64,000 bases of DNA from an uncultured Bacilli bacterium (lineage in GTDB: Bacteria > Bacillota_I > Bacilli_A > RFN20 > CAG-826). The DNA is taken from contig CALWAS010000020.1 in NCBI GenBank assembly GCA_944375905.1, positions 1 to 64,000 on the forward strand, read 5' to 3'. The translations under genes and the position numbers were made by a program. Below are positions 33,551 to 41,361 of this stretch, in pieces. Every line of letters starts with the position of its first letter. Positions within the stretch are counted from its first letter, which is position 1. The notes under the pieces were generated by a model. That model made no database searches, had not been told where the DNA came from, and saw nothing but the letters and a program-made list of their open reading frames with translations.

Positions 33551-34957
33551 TTACTCGTCTGCCTTTTCTTCTACTCCCTTCTTCCTTGCTTTCCTTTCGC
33601 TCAGGAAGAAGAAAGTGCCGGGAACGATGGCGAGCGCCATGAAGGCAAGGGAAACGATGAACATGATGGAAGTCGGGGCGTAAACTTCCTCGAAAGTGGT
33701 GGTCGAGACATATGTTTCCCCGGTTAGGTTGAAGAAAAGCTGGCTAACGTTCGAGCCGACGATCATCGGGATCATGACCGCGAAGACCATCCTGCCGCCT
33801 TGGAAAAGCCCGGCCTCCCCCTTCGGGGTCAAGTCGCGGACGATTGCCCCGAGGCAAGCCGTGCCGATGAGATAGCCGGCCATGAGGATGGTCGCGGCAA
33901 TGATCACGAACCAAGGCTCGCGGGCAAAGTAGAGGAGAAGGGAACCGAGGATGCCAAGCCCGATCGAGGGATAGACGAGATTGACCTTCCCGATCTTTTC
34001 CATGAAGAAGCCGACGACGATGGCCGCGGCCGCCGAGACGACGAGGATGATGGCAAACGAGACATAGAAAAGATAGAGGCGGTCGTCGCTGTAACCTAGT
34101 CCGCCGAGCTCGGCCGGATTCTGGAAATAGACCATGTAGTAGGGAAGGAAGCTGTCGACGGCCGCGTTGAAGGCCATGAAGGTGAGGAGGGCGAGGTAAA
34201 GGCGCCCGTTCCGCTTCATGACCGACGGGCGGAATCCATGGACGAGGTTCGCCCAGTAGTTCCCTTCCTTCCGCGCGACGGTATGGCTATCGTCGATGAG
34301 GAAGAAGGCGATGATGCCCACGATGATCACCACGGCGCCGAAGGCAATGAAGAAATGCTGCCATCCGGCAGCGGATTCCGCGGCGGTTTCGGCAATCGGC
34401 CGCTCCAGGTCAACGTTGGCATTGGCCCCGAATAGCATCTGGGCGAAAAGCATGACCACGTTGGCTAGCAATGGGAGGACGGAGAGGACCGATTCGACCT
34501 TCCCGCGGTTTTCGGGGGCCGTTATGTCCGTTACCATGGCATTGAAGCAAGCATCGTTGGCCGTCGATCCGAAGAAGGTCATGACCGTATCGAGGAGGGC
34601 CATCGATAGCCCAACGGCGAGCGAGGCCCCGGCAGCCCCGAAAAGAAAGGCCATGTTCGAGTAGCTGGCAAGGGCGAAGGCCCCGACCGATATGCCCCAA
34701 AGGAGATAGCCGCCGGCGATGAAGATCTTCCGCTTGCCAAGGCGGTCGGAGAGAACGCCCATGAAGAAGGTGGTGACGGTGGCCGCGATGGCCGATATGG
34801 TCGTCATCCAAGTGATGTAGTTGCTGTTCTGCGTCTGGGAATAAACCCAGAGGTTTATCTGGTTGTTCTCGATGCACCAGGCAAGCTGGCCGGCGAGGCC
34901 AACGAGGATGACGACGAGCCAATTCCTGGCCCCAAAGCGCTTTTTGCTTTCTTCCAT
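33551..34957 (-). CDS. MFS transporter, GPH/SLC45-like
   Basis: 468 residues with about 12 hydrophobic segments. The opening (RNWLVVILVGLAGQLAWCIE) and the loop FMGVLSDRLGKRKIFIAGGY match MFS carriers; RDLTPKGEAGLFQGGR fits the GPH sugar symporter-like group. It probably imports a sugar or glycoside with a cation; the substrate cannot be told. AAAGGA lies about 8 nt before the ATG, and TAAAAT at 34976-34981 may provide a promoter within the end of the preceding ABC permease gene. Confidence 0.85.
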   Translation of the reverse strand: MEESKKRFGARNWLVVILVGLAGQLAWCIENNQINLWVYSQTQNSNYITWMTTISAIAATVTTFFMGVLSDRLGKRKIFIAGGYLLWGISVGAFALASYSNMAFLFGAAGASLAVGLSMALLDTVMTFFGSTANDACFNAMVTDITAPENRGKVESVLSVLPLLANVVMLFAQMLFGANANVDLERPIAETAAESAAGWQHFFIAFGAVVIIVGIIAFFLIDDSHTVARKEGNYWANLVHGFRPSVMKRNGRLYLALLTFMAFNAAVDSFLPYYMVYFQNPAELGGLGYSDDRLYLFYVSFAIILVVSAAAAIVVGFFMEKIGKVNLVYPSIGLGILGSLLLYFAREPWFVIIAATILMAGYLIGTACLGAIVRDLTPKGEAGLFQGGRMVFAVMIPMIVGSNVSQLFFNLTGETYVSTTTFEEVYAPTSIMFIVSLAFMALAIVPGTFFFLSERKARKKGVEEKADE

Positions 34958-34978
34958 GCTCTTTTCCTTTACCCCATT

Positions 34979-36157
34979 TTAACCGAACATCGCCCGTTCG
35001 CTTCGGAAAAGACGGACGGTAAGGAAGAGGAAGAAGCCGGCGATGAGGAGCGATTCGACGATCGATATAGCCCAGTAGAGGATCGAAACCGGGGTCGAGA
35101 AGACGCTGCTCATGCAGACGATGACGTTGAGGAACGGGACGAAGGCAAACCAGATCGGCGTGAGATCGAGGGCCATCGGCAGGACGGCGAGAATGACGAG
35201 GACGGCAGTAAGGGGGCCGAGATAGCCAGTCGCTTCCTTTATCGTCTTGGCAAAGGCCGAGACGAGGCTTGAGCCGGCTACCATCATTAGAAGAAGGGAA
35301 ACGACCGCGAAGAAGAGGCCCGCAATCGAAATGGGCGAGAGCGAGATGCTCATCCCGCCGAGCATCGTCGGCAGGGAAGCGATGAGGCCGAGGGCCGACA
35401 CGGTTCCGGAGAGGACGGCCAAGACCGAGAGGGAAACAATCTTGCCCGTCGCGAGTTCCCAAGGCCGGATGGGGGTAATGAGGATCGAGGCGATGGTTCC
35501 TCGCTCTTTTTCGCCGGCTATCGATTCGGGGCAGATGGAGAGGCAACTCGAGAAAAGCAAGCTCGTCACGATCATCGGGAACAAAAAGGAAAAAAGGGAA
35601 TTCATCGTGAACGATTCCCCTCCGACATTCGGGTTCTCGATCGAGGCGTTGACGGTATACGCGTCGTAGACGCCGGTGAGGGATAGCAGAAGCGAATAAG
35701 CCTGTTCGCTGGCTTGATGGGAGGCATTGTAGTAGATATCCACGTTCGGACGGGTCGGGGAAAGGGAGGGGCCTTCCTCGAGAATCGACTCGAATCCCTC
35801 GGAGAAGGAAATCACGATGTCGAGTTCGCCCTCCGCAAGGTCGCTTAGCATCTCGCCGCGCTTTGCCGGCTCATAGGGCAGGAAAACGCTTTCCCCCGTA
35901 TGTCCGCTCGAGGCGAGATAGGAAGAAAAGGCCGTAAGCAGGGCCGGTTCCTCTTCGCTCCCGTAGTTGTCGCTATAGGCGATTCTGTAGCTGTAGTCCG
36001 GCTCGACCGAACCGATGTCAAGCCCTTGGACGAAATTTCCGAGGGCGGTGTAGATGAGAAAGATCAAAATGCCGGGAAGAAAGAGGGCGGCAAGCATCCG
36101 CGGATCGGTGAAATACCGGCGGAATTCCTTCTTCGCAATGGCCCAAATCCGTTTCAT
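34979..36157 (-). CDS. ABC-2 type permease, NatB-like
   Basis: 392 residues. A first membrane helix (MLAALFLPGILIFLIYTAL) follows MKRIWAIAKKEFRRYFTDPR, then a large external domain of about 150 residues, then about five more helices including a C-terminal set. SIAGEKERGTIASILITPIRPWEL is the ABC-2/NatB family hallmark. It pairs with the ATPase gene whose stop overlaps its ATG by 4 nt. In Bacillus NatAB exports Na+; that role here is only suggested. Confidence 0.85.
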   Translation of the reverse strand: MKRIWAIAKKEFRRYFTDPRMLAALFLPGILIFLIYTALGNFVQGLDIGSVEPDYSYRIAYSDNYGSEEEPALLTAFSSYLASSGHTGESVFLPYEPAKRGEMLSDLAEGELDIVISFSEGFESILEEGPSLSPTRPNVDIYYNASHQASEQAYSLLLSLTGVYDAYTVNASIENPNVGGESFTMNSLFSFLFPMIVTSLLFSSCLSICPESIAGEKERGTIASILITPIRPWELATGKIVSLSVLAVLSGTVSALGLIASLPTMLGGMSISLSPISIAGLFFAVVSLLLMMVAGSSLVSAFAKTIKEATGYLGPLTAVLVILAVLPMALDLTPIWFAFVPFLNVIVCMSSVFSTPVSILYWAISIVESLLIAGFFLFLTVRLFRSERAMFG

Positions 36158-36921
36158 TTTCGCCCTCCATACAGGGAAAAGAACGCTTCTTCGACGCTTC
36201 CATAGCGGGCGACAAGCTCGCCTACGCTTTCCTCAAGGACAAGCTTTCCATCGATCAGGAAACCGACCCGATCGGCCAACTTGTCGACCAAGGAGAAAAT
36301 GTGGGTAGAAATCACGATGGCTTTCCCGCTGGACTTTTCCTCGCGGATGAAATCCTCGACATCCCGGCTTGCCACGATGTCGAGCCCGTTGGTCGGCTCG
36401 TCGTAAACGATGAGCTCGGGGTCGGCGACGACCGACATGGCAAGCGATGCCTTTTGCTTCATGCCGGTTGAGAGGTCCTTTATCCGGGTTTCGGAAAAGC
36501 CGTCGATGCCAAAGCGGGCAAACACTTCCCGCTTGCGCCTTTTGCTTTCCTCCTCGCTCAGCCCATATAGCGTCGCTAGGAAAGAGAACGTGTAAGACGG
36601 CGAGAAAAAGGGATCGAGTTTGAGCTCGGAGGTAAGGAAACCGATCTTACCTCGGAGCGAATCGCTTTCCTTGGTGAGGGTTTTGCCGTCGATTTTTATT
36701 TCGCCCGACGTTGGCGATATAAGCGACGACACCATCCGTAGGCAAGTCGTTTTCCCGGCTCCGTTCGGTCCTAGGAGGGCGTAGATCTCGCCTCTTTCGA
36801 CCTGAAAGGAGACATCGTCGACCGCCGTCAACTCGCGCGAGGAAATTCCCCGCTCCCTTGCCTGGCGGGAAGAAAGTGGGAACCGCTTCGTTAGGTGAAT
36901 CGCCTCAAGACAAACTTCCAT
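36154..36921 (-). CDS. ABC transporter ATPase, NatA-like
   Basis: 255 residues. Walker A LLGPNGAGKTT, signature LSTGMKQK, Walker B LIVYDEPTNGLD, and the H-loop ISTHIF are all present, so it is an active ATPase. It drives the permease encoded directly downstream. The closest architecture is NatA, the ATPase of a sodium efflux system. Its ATG is 6 nt after a TGCTAAAAT extended -10 and lacks a Shine-Dalgarno sequence. Confidence 0.9.
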   Translation of the reverse strand: MEVCLEAIHLTKRFPLSSRQARERGISSRELTAVDDVSFQVERGEIYALLGPNGAGKTTCLRMVSSLISPTSGEIKIDGKTLTKESDSLRGKIGFLTSELKLDPFFSPSYTFSFLATLYGLSEEESKRRKREVFARFGIDGFSETRIKDLSTGMKQKASLAMSVVADPELIVYDEPTNGLDIVASRDVEDFIREEKSSGKAIVISTHIFSLVDKLADRVGFLIDGKLVLEESVGELVARYGSVEEAFFSLYGGRK

Positions 36922-36927
36922 GGGTGG

Positions 36928-36933
36928 ATTTTA
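36928..36933 (-). promoter_or_regulatory. Extended -10 for natA-like gene
   Basis: TGCTAAAAT on the - strand, with TAAAAT ending 6 nt before the ATG at 36921. Confidence 0.6.
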
Positions 36934-36982
36934 GCATGGGGATTGCAGCGTTATGGCCAAAATGAGAGCGAAAGGCGGTTGC

Positions 36983-37624
36983 TTAGACGAGAAAGCGTAT
37001 CTCGGCGAAGTTATGGAGAACGCCCTTCAGGCGCGGAAGCAAGGATTCGTCCGGCTCGCTCAGGTCGATGGCCATGTAGGTGTCGATCCCGGCATCGAGA
37101 GCCGCTTCGATGCCGTTTGGGGCGTCTTCGATCGCGATGGCTTCTTCGGGGCCGACCTTGGCTTCCTTAAGGGCAAGGAGGTAGCAATCGGGGAAGGGCT
37201 TGCCGCGCGGGGCGTCCTTGGCCGAGACGATGCCGTCGAAGTAATCCTTCAGGAAGTAGGAAGAGAGCAGTTTCTCGATTTTTTCCCTTGGGGTCGCCGA
37301 AACGATGTAGGGTGAAATGCCCTTCGAGCGGAGGTAGCCCAGTCCTTGGATGACCCCGGGTTTCACCTCGTAGCGGTTTTCGCTCAGGTATTCGTCCATC
37401 AGTTCGTTTCTCGTTTGCCGCAGCTTATTCAAATCGAGGCCCGGGCCGTAGACGGACCGGAGGTAATCGTCGGCAAGCCCGCGGTCGAGGCTTCTGAGGC
37501 GGAGGGTGTCGCAATAGAAGCTTTCGAAGCCGCATTCCTCGATGGCTTCCTTCCAAAAGCGCTGATAGATGCGCTCGCTGTCGAGAACCGTTCCGTCGAG
37601 GTCGATGAAGGCCGCTTTCTTCAT
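36983..37624 (-). CDS. HAD-family phosphatase / phosphoglucomutase-like
   Basis: 213 residues. Motif I FIDLDGTVLDS carries the nucleophile Asp, a helical cap follows (about 15-80), then VSATPREK, KGKPFPDCYLLAL-type lysine region (APRGKPFPD) and AIEDAPNGIEAA for motif IV. This is the beta-phosphoglucomutase/phosphatase subgroup; the substrate is not known. ATG 37624 follows a -10 (TAAAAT) by 7 nt. It is divergent from the CmpB-like gene. Confidence 0.88.
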   Translation of the reverse strand: MKKAAFIDLDGTVLDSERIYQRFWKEAIEECGFESFYCDTLRLRSLDRGLADDYLRSVYGPGLDLNKLRQTRNELMDEYLSENRYEVKPGVIQGLGYLRSKGISPYIVSATPREKIEKLLSSYFLKDYFDGIVSAKDAPRGKPFPDCYLLALKEAKVGPEEAIAIEDAPNGIEAALDAGIDTYMAIDLSEPDESLLPRLKGVLHNFAEIRFLV

Positions 37625-37631
37625 ATGCGGG

Positions 37632-37637
37632 ATTTTA
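37632..37637 (-). promoter_or_regulatory. -10 box for the HAD gene
   Basis: TAAAAT on the - strand, 7 nt before ATG 37624. Confidence 0.55.
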
Positions 37638-37667
37638 TCACCCTACCGTTGGTTGAAGGCCAAGTGT

Positions 37668-37673
37668 TAATAT
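37668..37673 (+). promoter_or_regulatory. -10 box for the CmpB-like gene
   Basis: TAATAT ends 6 nt before ATG 37680; no Shine-Dalgarno sequence. Confidence 0.55.
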
Positions 37674-37679
37674 CTTCCC

Positions 37680-38441
37680 ATGAGTGATTTCATTGCCATT
37701 CTCTCCTTCTTTTTCCTCGGAGGGGCCTTCGGCTTCATCCTTGAGCTCTTCTTCAGACGCTACGTATCGCAGAAGCGGTGGGTAAAGCCCGGTTTCCTCG
37801 TCGGTCCCTTCATTCCCCTTTATGGATTCGGGTTGGCCGTTCTCTATTCCTTCGACCATTTCATACCCTGGGAAAGCATCTCTGGTTTCGAATGGCTCAA
37901 TCTCATCGTCGAAATCATCGTGCTAGGCATTTCGCTTACTCTCATCGAGCTCATCGCCGGCCTCATATTCGTGAAGGGAATGAAGCTCCGGCTTTGGGAC
38001 TACAGCAAGCAATGGGGCAACTTCGAAGGCCTCATCTGCCCCCTCTTCTCGTTCTTTTGGCTCGTCGGGGCCGCCCTTTACGTGCTTCTTCTTTCTTCTC
38101 CGATCGAAAGCCTCGGGACGTTCTTCGACGACAATTGGATTTACCTTGCCTACCCGATCGGCATTTTCACCGGCTTGGTCCTCATCGACTTCGCCTACTC
38201 GCTTGGCCTCGCCAAGAAACTAAGGGAAGCCGTTGCCGACAAGAAGTTCGTGGCCAGCTGGGAAAAGGCGAAGATCGCCCTTCAGGACTACTACGCAAAA
38301 TTGAAGAAGAAGCAGTCGCTGCTCCTTCCTTTCTTCAACAAGGAAGACCATTTCGCCGAGGCGATAAGGGAAAGGGTTGCCGAGATAAAGGCGAAGAAAA
38401 AGGAACTAAAGGCCAAATTCGCCGGCAAAAAGGAAGAATAG
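37680..38441 (+). CDS. CmpB-like putative ABC transporter permease
   Basis: 253 residues with about six hydrophobic segments and a highly charged, lysine-rich C-terminus of about 60 residues. The start (FFLGGAFGFILELFFRRYV, then KRWVKPGFLVGPFIPLYGFG) is typical of the CmpB family often annotated as putative ABC permease. No ATPase gene is adjacent, so the transporter label is uncertain. It is followed by the YhhN-like gene with a 1-nt gap. Confidence 0.8.
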   Translation: MSDFIAILSFFFLGGAFGFILELFFRRYVSQKRWVKPGFLVGPFIPLYGFGLAVLYSFDHFIPWESISGFEWLNLIVEIIVLGISLTLIELIAGLIFVKGMKLRLWDYSKQWGNFEGLICPLFSFFWLVGAALYVLLLSSPIESLGTFFDDNWIYLAYPIGIFTGLVLIDFAYSLGLAKKLREAVADKKFVASWEKAKIALQDYYAKLKKKQSLLLPFFNKEDHFAEAIRERVAEIKAKKKELKAKFAGKKEE

Positions 38442-38442
38442 G

Positions 38443-39165
38443 ATGCCAGGAGAAAGCGCGGGCCGGAGCGCCGTCTTTGCGTTGGCGATGGTGGGCTTTG
38501 CCCTCTATTTCCTTGCCTCGGCCGTCCATCTCTACTTCGTCTACAAGGAAAACGAGTCCGGCCGGCGGCTTACGAAGATCGTCCCCCTCCTTCTCCTCTC
38601 GGTCTCAAGCCTCTTCCTTCTTTCGGAAGGGCGGCTTGATCTCCTTCCGGCGGTCGTGGGTTTCCTTCTTTCGATCCTGGGAGACTTCCTCTTTCTCTAT
38701 AAAAAAAAGAAGCCCTTCCTCATCGTGGGGACGGCGGCTTTCTTTTTGGCCCACGTGGCCTTCCTTTTCGCCATCGGGGCCTTTTTCCCGGAAACGGCTT
38801 CCTTCTTCCCGTACGGGCTCATCTACTTGCCAGCCGCTGCCGTCATCGCCTTCTATCCGATTTACCGCTTCGTTCGCGGGAGCCTCGTCTTTTCGCTTTT
38901 GGGCTCGGCCTACTTTGCCTTCGTTACCGCCCTTGCCTTCTTTTTCGTGCTTCGCTTTTTCGACCCGGGCACTCCGTTCAGCCTGGCCGAAACCGCGGTG
39001 GGTCTAGCCGGAGGCGTGCTATTCGCGATAAGCGACATGATCAATGCCTACACCCTTTTCCGAAAGGACGTGAAGCGGCGCGATTTCTATATCATGCTTC
39101 CTTATGTATTGGCCCAAGCGGCCCTTTATCTATCCTTTTGCCTGCTACCGGTCCTGGGAGTCTAG
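38443..39165 (+). CDS. YhhN/TMEM86-family membrane protein (lysoplasmalogenase-like)
   Basis: 240 residues, about eight hydrophobic segments. LLSILGDFLFLYKKKKPFL and FFLAHVAFLFAIG match the YhhN pattern with conserved Asp and His; AISDMINAYTLF near the end is also typical. TMEM86 members hydrolyse the vinyl ether of lysoplasmalogens, so plasmalogen lipids are a possible link, since these occur in anaerobes. The stop overlaps that of rdgB by 4 bases on the opposite strand. AGGA precedes the ATG. Confidence 0.8.
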   Translation: MPGESAGRSAVFALAMVGFALYFLASAVHLYFVYKENESGRRLTKIVPLLLLSVSSLFLLSEGRLDLLPAVVGFLLSILGDFLFLYKKKKPFLIVGTAAFFLAHVAFLFAIGAFFPETASFFPYGLIYLPAAAVIAFYPIYRFVRGSLVFSLLGSAYFAFVTALAFFFVLRFFDPGTPFSLAETAVGLAGGVLFAISDMINAYTLFRKDVKRRDFYIMLPYVLAQAALYLSFCLLPVLGV

Positions 39166-39734
39166 ATGGCCAGATAGGTGGCAAGCTTCAAAAGAGCCCT
39201 TCCTCGATGCGAGTGGAGAGTCTTTTCTTCTTCGCTTGCCTCCCCGAAGCGGACTCCGTCCTCGCTTTCGAAGATGGGATCGTAGCCGAAGCCGTTGGTG
39301 CCATGCCGTTCGGGAAGGATGCGTCCTTTGACCTCGCCCTCGAAGTAGCGGGGGCCTTTCCCTTTCTCGATTAGGCAAATGGTGCATCGGAAAAGCGCCC
39401 GGTCGTCCTGCCTCGTCTTCCCCACGATGAAATCCATTGCCTTGTCGTAGCCTCCGAGCTCTTCGGCAAAGCGGGCCGAATGAAGGCCGGGCTTGCCGCC
39501 GAGCGATGCAATTTCGAAACCGGAGTCGTCGCTGAAGACGGGAAACGGGAGGGTCGAAAACGCCTGGGCTTTCAAATAAGCATTCTCAGCATAGGTACTT
39601 CCCGATTCCGTCACTTTCTCGTCGAGAAAGAGGTCGTCGAGCCCGTAGACGACGTAGCCGACTTTGGAAAGGAAGGCCCTGGCTTCCCTGAGCTTTCCCT
39701 TGTTGTGGGTCGCGAAGAGGATTTCCTGGTTCAT
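39162..39734 (-). CDS. rdgB: XTP/dITP diphosphatase
   Basis: 190 residues. Cleanses the nucleotide pool by hydrolysing ITP, dITP and XTP to monophosphates. Family motifs: FATHNKGKLREA (substrate loop), ESGSTYAENAYLKA, SDDSGFEI with catalytic Asp, GKPGLHSARFA, and HGTNGFGYDPIF. Length is normal. The ATG follows GATAAT by 6 nt with no Shine-Dalgarno sequence. Confidence 0.95.
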   Translation of the reverse strand: MNQEILFATHNKGKLREARAFLSKVGYVVYGLDDLFLDEKVTESGSTYAENAYLKAQAFSTLPFPVFSDDSGFEIASLGGKPGLHSARFAEELGGYDKAMDFIVGKTRQDDRALFRCTICLIEKGKGPRYFEGEVKGRILPERHGTNGFGYDPIFESEDGVRFGEASEEEKTLHSHRGRALLKLATYLAI

Positions 39735-39740
39735 GGCAAT

Positions 39741-39746
39741 ATTATC
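39741..39746 (-). promoter_or_regulatory. -10 box for rdgB
   Basis: GATAAT on the - strand, 6 nt before ATG 39734; predicted leaderless. Confidence 0.58.
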
Positions 39747-39842
39747 CGCCTAAAAAGCATGGAACCCATTACCCTTGTCTATCCATGAAGCGTTTCTCTT
39801 ATAATTCGCCGTCCTAAGCCTAAAATTCCTTCCGCGGGAAAG

Positions 39843-39862
39843 AAAAACCCGGCAATGCCGGG
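39843..39862 (-). terminator. Terminator after tRNA-Gly
   Basis: CCCGGC-AAT-GCCGGG followed, on the - strand, by TTTTT. Confidence 0.88.
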
Positions 39863-39872
39863 AAGCTCTCAC

Positions 39873-39946
39873 TGGAGCAGGCGACGGGAGTCGAACCCGC
39901 ATACTCAGCTTGGAAGGCTGATATTCTACCGCTGAACTACGCCTGC
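39873..39946 (-). tRNA. tRNA-Gly (TCC)
   Basis: On the - strand GCAGGCG pairs with CGCCTGC, then T and an encoded CCA. The anticodon stem TCAGC/GCTGA encloses CTTCCAA, anticodon TCC. The T loop GGTTCGACTCC is canonical. It is 2 bases from tRNA-Asp and cotranscribed with it. Confidence 0.96.
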
Positions 39947-39948
39947 GC

Positions 39949-40025
39949 TGGCGGATCATACGGGATTCGAACCCGTGGTCTCCTCCGTGACAGGGAGGCA
40001 TGTTAGGCCGCTACACCAATGATCC
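39949..40025 (-). tRNA. tRNA-Asp (GTC)
   Basis: On the - strand GGATCAT pairs with ATGATCC, followed by G and CCA. The anticodon loop CTGTCAC gives GTC. It is the first gene of a two-tRNA unit. A TGCTACAAT extended -10 ends 10 nt upstream. Confidence 0.97.
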
Positions 40026-40035
40026 AGCGGGGCGG

Positions 40036-40041
40036 ATTGTA
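40036..40041 (-). promoter_or_regulatory. Extended -10 for tRNA-Asp/tRNA-Gly
   Basis: TGCTACAAT on the - strand ends about 10 nt before the mature tRNA-Asp; the same -10 sequence occurs before the Sel1-ABC-Vsr operon. Confidence 0.5.
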
Positions 40042-40097
40042 GCATGAAGAAGCGAGAAGATAAAGAAAACTTGACACGGAGGTTAGGATAAATCGCT

Positions 40098-40952
40098 ATG
40101 GAAAAGGTATCGAATGGACATTACGAAGAGGAAAGGGCGCTTTACGGCCTTCGCGACGCGGAGGTCGAAAACTGCCTTTTCGCGGGTAAGGAAGACGGCG
40201 AGTCGCCATTGAAGGAATGCCGCGACATCGTGGTGAAGGGCTGTTCTTTCTCCCTTCGCTACCCGCTTTGGCACCTTCGGGGCGGCAAGATCGAGGACAT
40301 GACTTTGACCGACCTTGCCCGGGCCGGGCTTTGGTATGGGGAAGACGTCGAAATCGTTTCCTCGAATCTGCTTGCCGTCAAGTTCATGCGCGAGTGCAAA
40401 CGGATATCCTATCTCGGTTCGCGGATCGAGGGCGATGAATTCGGATGGAAGAGTTCGTCGATTCGCCTGAAGGACACGAGCGTCAAAAGCATGTACTCCT
40501 TCCTCGATAGCAAGAACATAGAGGCGAAAGGGATGGACCTCGACGGAAAGTACTCGCTTCAGTACATCGAGGATTCGCGCTTCGAGAACTGCTCGTTCAA
40601 GGGCCGCGACGCCTTCTGGCACGCCAAAAACGTCACGGTCGTCGATTCTTCCTTCGAGGGAGAATACCTTTCCTGGTACAGCGAGGGCCTTACCCTCATT
40701 CGCTGTCACATCAACTCGCACCAGCCGCTTTGCTACTGCAAGAACCTCCGCCTGATCGACTGCACCTTCGGCCCGGAAAGCGATCTGGCCCTCGAAAACA
40801 GCGAGGCGAACGGAACGATCAAAGGGCGCGTTCCCTCGATCAAGAACCTGGCCGCCGGCCGAATCGAAGTCGAAGAAGTGGGGGAACTCGTCCACGAGCC
40901 CGACGTTTACCAATTGAAAGGCGAAATCGTCGTCAAAACCCCTTCCAAATGA
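40098..40952 (+). CDS. DUF3737 right-handed beta-helix protein
   Basis: 284 residues. The sequence strongly matches DUF3737: EERALYGLRDAEVENCLFAG, KEDGESPLKECRDIVVKGCS, SLRYPLWHLRGGKIEDM and ARAGLWYGEDVEI. Repeats of about 20-22 residues with small, aromatic and Cys positions indicate a parallel beta-helix. Function is unknown. No signal peptide, so it is probably cytosolic. TAGGAT ends 8 nt before the ATG, a possible leaderless start; a TTGACA at 40071 is not spaced for it. Confidence 0.9.
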   Translation: MEKVSNGHYEEERALYGLRDAEVENCLFAGKEDGESPLKECRDIVVKGCSFSLRYPLWHLRGGKIEDMTLTDLARAGLWYGEDVEIVSSNLLAVKFMRECKRISYLGSRIEGDEFGWKSSSIRLKDTSVKSMYSFLDSKNIEAKGMDLDGKYSLQYIEDSRFENCSFKGRDAFWHAKNVTVVDSSFEGEYLSWYSEGLTLIRCHINSHQPLCYCKNLRLIDCTFGPESDLALENSEANGTIKGRVPSIKNLAAGRIEVEEVGELVHEPDVYQLKGEIVVKTPSK

Positions 40953-40954
40953 AT

Positions 40955-41042
40955 AAAAAGGCCAGCCGAAGGTAAATGAGGTGAGCCCCAAATGTTGGAC
41001 AAACCAACAGGAGGGGCTCACTTCAAAACGGCTGGCTTTTTT
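40955..41042. terminator. Bidirectional terminator with a second palindrome inserted in its loop
   Basis: The outer stem GCCAGCCG (40961-40968) / CGGCTGGC (41029-41036) has A5 on the left and T6 on the right. Its loop holds a 47-nt palindrome (40978-41024): GAGGTGAGCCCC / GGGGCTCACTTC with a further inner stem GTTGG / CCAAC around ACAAA. The terminator serves the DUF3737 gene and thioredoxin. The inner piece looks like IS-end sequence (TGAGCCCC...GGGGCTCA). Confidence 0.8.
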
Positions 41043-41044
41043 GC

Positions 41045-41350
41045 TTAGTCGGCGATGAACGATTTGAGGCGGGGTTTCGGAATGAATCCGACTTGTTTTT
41101 TCGCCGGAACCCCGTTCTTGAAGAGAATGAGGGTCGGGATCGAATATATCTCGTACCGGGCGGCAATGCGCGGGGCCTCGTCGACGTCGATTTTGACGAA
41201 GGTTACGTCCTTCATTTCCTCGCTTAGCTCCTCGACGATCGGGGAGAGCATCTTGCAGGGCCCGCACCAAGTCGCGAAGAAGTCAACCAGGACGGTACCG
41301 GTTTTCGTAATTTCGTCGAACTCTTTTTCTTCTTTGATGTGATTGATCAT
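41045..41350 (-). CDS. trxA: Thioredoxin
   Basis: 101 residues. Disulfide reductase with active site WCGPC in FFATWCGPCKMLSPIVEEL and the cis-Pro in SIPTLILFKNG. Start ATG 41350 is 7 nt after AGGAGG; an ATG 6 nt earlier is too close to it. It is the last gene of a leftward set with TraX-like and CPBP genes, but with its own TAATAT box close upstream. Confidence 0.95.
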   Translation of the reverse strand: MINHIKEEKEFDEITKTGTVLVDFFATWCGPCKMLSPIVEELSEEMKDVTFVKIDVDEAPRIAARYEIYSIPTLILFKNGVPAKKQVGFIPKPRLKSFIAD

Positions 41351-41361
41351 TGTCATTCCTC

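Noticed and set aside
39801-39842. TATAAT near 39812 as promoter of a small RNA
   Set aside because: No -35 at the right spacing, and the next hairpin has no T tail in the + direction, so no defined transcript can be supported.
40071-40076. TTGACA as -35 of the DUF3737 gene
   Set aside because: A 17-bp spacer would put the -10 on the start codon itself; TAGGAT at 40084 fits a leaderless start better.
40083-41270. 395-residue - strand open frame opposite the DUF3737 gene
   Set aside because: Antisense shadow; it also crosses the terminator and overlaps thioredoxin.
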